Of a stretch of 17,172 nucleotides of DNA, positions 15,645-17,172 are shown piece by piece. The notes below the pieces were generated by a model that did no database searches, had not been told where the DNA came from, and saw nothing but the letters and a program-made list of their open reading frames with translations. This DNA is from JAYYPW01 sp036128855 (GTDB taxonomy: Bacteria > Pseudomonadota > Gammaproteobacteria > Comchoanobacterales > Comchoanobacteraceae). The stretch is taken from NCBI GenBank assembly GCA_036128855.1, contig JAYYPW010000007.1, positions 1 to 17,172 on the forward strand. The letters are read 5' to 3'. Position 1 is the first letter of the stretch. Each line of letters starts with the position of its first letter. Made by a program: the position numbers and the translations under genes.

Positions 15645-17033
15645 ATGGCTGTTCTTCCCCGTCGATCTCATGATATTTATCGTGCTAATGAAGTATTTCT
15701 TGAAAAATTGACCGGTGATTTTTCGAAACTACATGGCGATTACTTTTCTGATGATAACGCTATGGCCTCATGTGTTGTGGCAGAACAAAAGCGCGTAATG
15801 GTTGCTAATGAGCTAGCGCATTCAAAACTCAAAGCCCAAACACTTCTGGGGGCAATGCACGCATTATCCTTACCTGAAAATCTTGAATGGGATTGCTTGG
15901 TAAAGCAGCATATTCCTTACTATGAGAATATGGATGACGAACTTGGCAAAAAATCATCAGGCTGGTTTTTTATGTTAAACTATGCGATTAGAACCGGAAA
16001 TGGCTATCGATCTTTACCGTATGGCACGCCAAAGTATTTTGTTAATATCAACGGGGTTATGCAACCCGTGAATATGACACAGAAAGACTGTCTCTCGAGG
16101 GCTACCGCCAGTGTATGTATTGAGCTCAATAGAAAGAACCAAGCTAGTGTTTTAGGCCTTGATAATGCCCGTTTAGAAGATCCAGTCACAGCCAAAGTCG
16201 TTGCGCTTGATAAGATTCACGAAGCGATTATGGACAAACTCAATAGCAACTATGAAGGGCACGGACTGGAGGGTCTTGAGCCGGTGGCCAGCGTAGAAAG
16301 CCGTGTCAATCGTCAGGGTAATACACTCGTAATTCAAGATCTAGCTGTTACCATACCTCGAGGCTTAAATATTCCCAATCATCTGCTTCATGAGTCAAAA
16401 CCGTGTACTGCTAACCGTTATATTCGCTTTATTTGCAATACCCTAACTCGCTTAAAAGCCAATTTTATTTGGTTTTTTAATCTTTTTGCCGTAAGAATCA
16501 GACCACACTTAGTTAACAAACCACAAGACTATGAGCTTACTAGGTTGTTACCGAGTGATAATCAGTCCTTGAGTAAGCGGCGACGACGATGGTGGTCACA
16601 TTATATTCTTCAGTCTTCCAATGTATGCTGGGATACGCCTGCTTACATTAGCCGAATGTCTTTTATCAACTTTTGCAGTAATATCATGCTACTAGCCTGT
16701 TTTGCACTAAGCAGTGTAGCTTTACTAGCGGAGCCGTGGAGCTTTAGGCCAAAAGTAAAAGCCAGTATATTGCTTACATCTTCTATCTATGCGCTATACT
16801 ATGCTATCTATCGATATTGTAGTCATCGTATTCTCTCACCACTTAGATTTGGGCGTCATCACGATACCTTACTTATGCAGCCCACTAAATCAGATGGCCT
16901 ATTCCCACGCCCGAGTATTCGTGAAAACTGTGTGCGTTTTTGGAATCGTTGGCCATGTCTACGACCCAAGCCCAGAGAGACGAGCTACTCAGGCGTAGAA
17001 ATAACCGTCAGGCCTGCGTCACCAGAGTATTAA
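15645..17033 (+). CDS. Hypothetical protein with C-terminal membrane segments, candidate secreted effector
   Basis: I do not recognise this 462-residue protein. Residues 1 to about 265 look soluble and mixed helical, with no signal peptide at the N-terminus (MAVLPRRSHDIYRANEVF). A short hydrophobic stretch, NFIWFFNLFAV, lies at 273-283 and a basic patch, KRRRRWW, at 311-317. Two likely membrane helices follow at about 340-361 and 374-391, and a polar, Arg/Pro-rich tail ends in RPASPEY. This hairpin-like pair near the C-terminus, together with a PmrA-box-like site directly upstream, is what one might expect of a Dot/Icm effector that inserts into a host membrane; that is an inference. No ribosome-binding site precedes the ATG, and with a promoter so close the mRNA could be leaderless or the true start downstream (for example Met40). 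Inner-membrane residence is the simple alternative. Confidence 0.7.
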   Translation: MAVLPRRSHDIYRANEVFLEKLTGDFSKLHGDYFSDDNAMASCVVAEQKRVMVANELAHSKLKAQTLLGAMHALSLPENLEWDCLVKQHIPYYENMDDELGKKSSGWFFMLNYAIRTGNGYRSLPYGTPKYFVNINGVMQPVNMTQKDCLSRATASVCIELNRKNQASVLGLDNARLEDPVTAKVVALDKIHEAIMDKLNSNYEGHGLEGLEPVASVESRVNRQGNTLVIQDLAVTIPRGLNIPNHLLHESKPCTANRYIRFICNTLTRLKANFIWFFNLFAVRIRPHLVNKPQDYELTRLLPSDNQSLSKRRRRWWSHYILQSSNVCWDTPAYISRMSFINFCSNIMLLACFALSSVALLAEPWSFRPKVKASILLTSSIYALYYAIYRYCSHRILSPLRFGRHHDTLLMQPTKSDGLFPRPSIRENCVRFWNRWPCLRPKPRETSYSGVEITVRPASPEY

Positions 17034-17172
17034 AAAACCCTTCAAAGCAGGTATTTTCATCAAATCAAAACGTGGCATTCTTGCTCTTTTCTTGTACAGG
17101 GAGATTTTATATACTATCGGGAAAAATATTGCCATATTCAATTTTAAAAAAACAACATAAATCTCCATATTA

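Noticed and set aside
17034..17075. A terminator after the gene at 15645-17033
   Set aside because: The A-run and following GGTATTTT pair only weakly with mismatches, so no credible stem forms.
17019..17172. A minus-strand frame open to the right edge of the window, about 50 codons, ending just inside the gene at 15645-17033
   Set aside because: It overlaps the upstream gene's 3' end, is very AT-driven, and shows no recognisable domain. It could be the end of a gene outside the window, but this cannot be supported here.

Overview
The window looks like chromosome from an AT-rich, probably host-associated gammaproteobacterium, most likely in or near the Legionellales. This is inferred from protein character, not from a search. 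The supporting features are a class D beta-lactamase of the kind known from Legionella, a DUF2797 zinc-cluster protein, an OmpW-like barrel, a class II fumarase, an enormous SF2/DUF3638-like ATPase with tandem eukaryote-type IQ motifs, and a sequence close to the PmrA box that controls Dot/Icm secretion genes in Legionella and Coxiella. There is no rRNA, tRNA, CRISPR array, insertion sequence or integrase.

Layout. Positions 1-234 hold the C-terminal end of an OmpW-like outer-membrane protein, followed by a 377-bp spacer with a two-part hairpin. Next come a small acidic-tailed protein (612-971, good ribosome-binding site and a strong downstream terminator) and fumC (1116-2513), both on the plus strand. 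fumC converges on a minus-strand DUF2797 gene (2520-3353), separated by 6 bp. A secreted SH3 protein (3477-4055, good sigma70 promoter) converges on a minus-strand OXA-type beta-lactamase (4085-4873).

Upstream of the beta-lactamase, on the same strand, lies one gene that fills half the window (4956-13694, 2912 codons). Its product has an N-terminal helical region with a QQSGNC element, a beta-rich central block, a complete set of SF2 helicase-type motifs (I, II, III, V, VI) and, near the C-terminus, two IQ motifs spaced 23 residues apart as in myosins, followed by short hydrophobic helices and a very basic tail. This combination is the most interesting content of the window: a large cytosolic ATPase that could be delivered to a eukaryotic host and bind calmodulin-like proteins.

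The right end carries a CaCA-family cation antiporter (14013-14951), overlapped tail to tail by a CDP-alcohol phosphatidyltransferase (14887-15525, minus). Then comes a 462-residue protein of unknown function with C-terminal membrane segments (15645-17033), whose start is preceded by the PmrA-box-like tandem repeat. The housekeeping genes (fumC, cation antiporter, phospholipid synthesis) appear to be separate transcription units between lineage-specific genes. No operon longer than two genes is evident. The last 139 bp contain nothing convincing.
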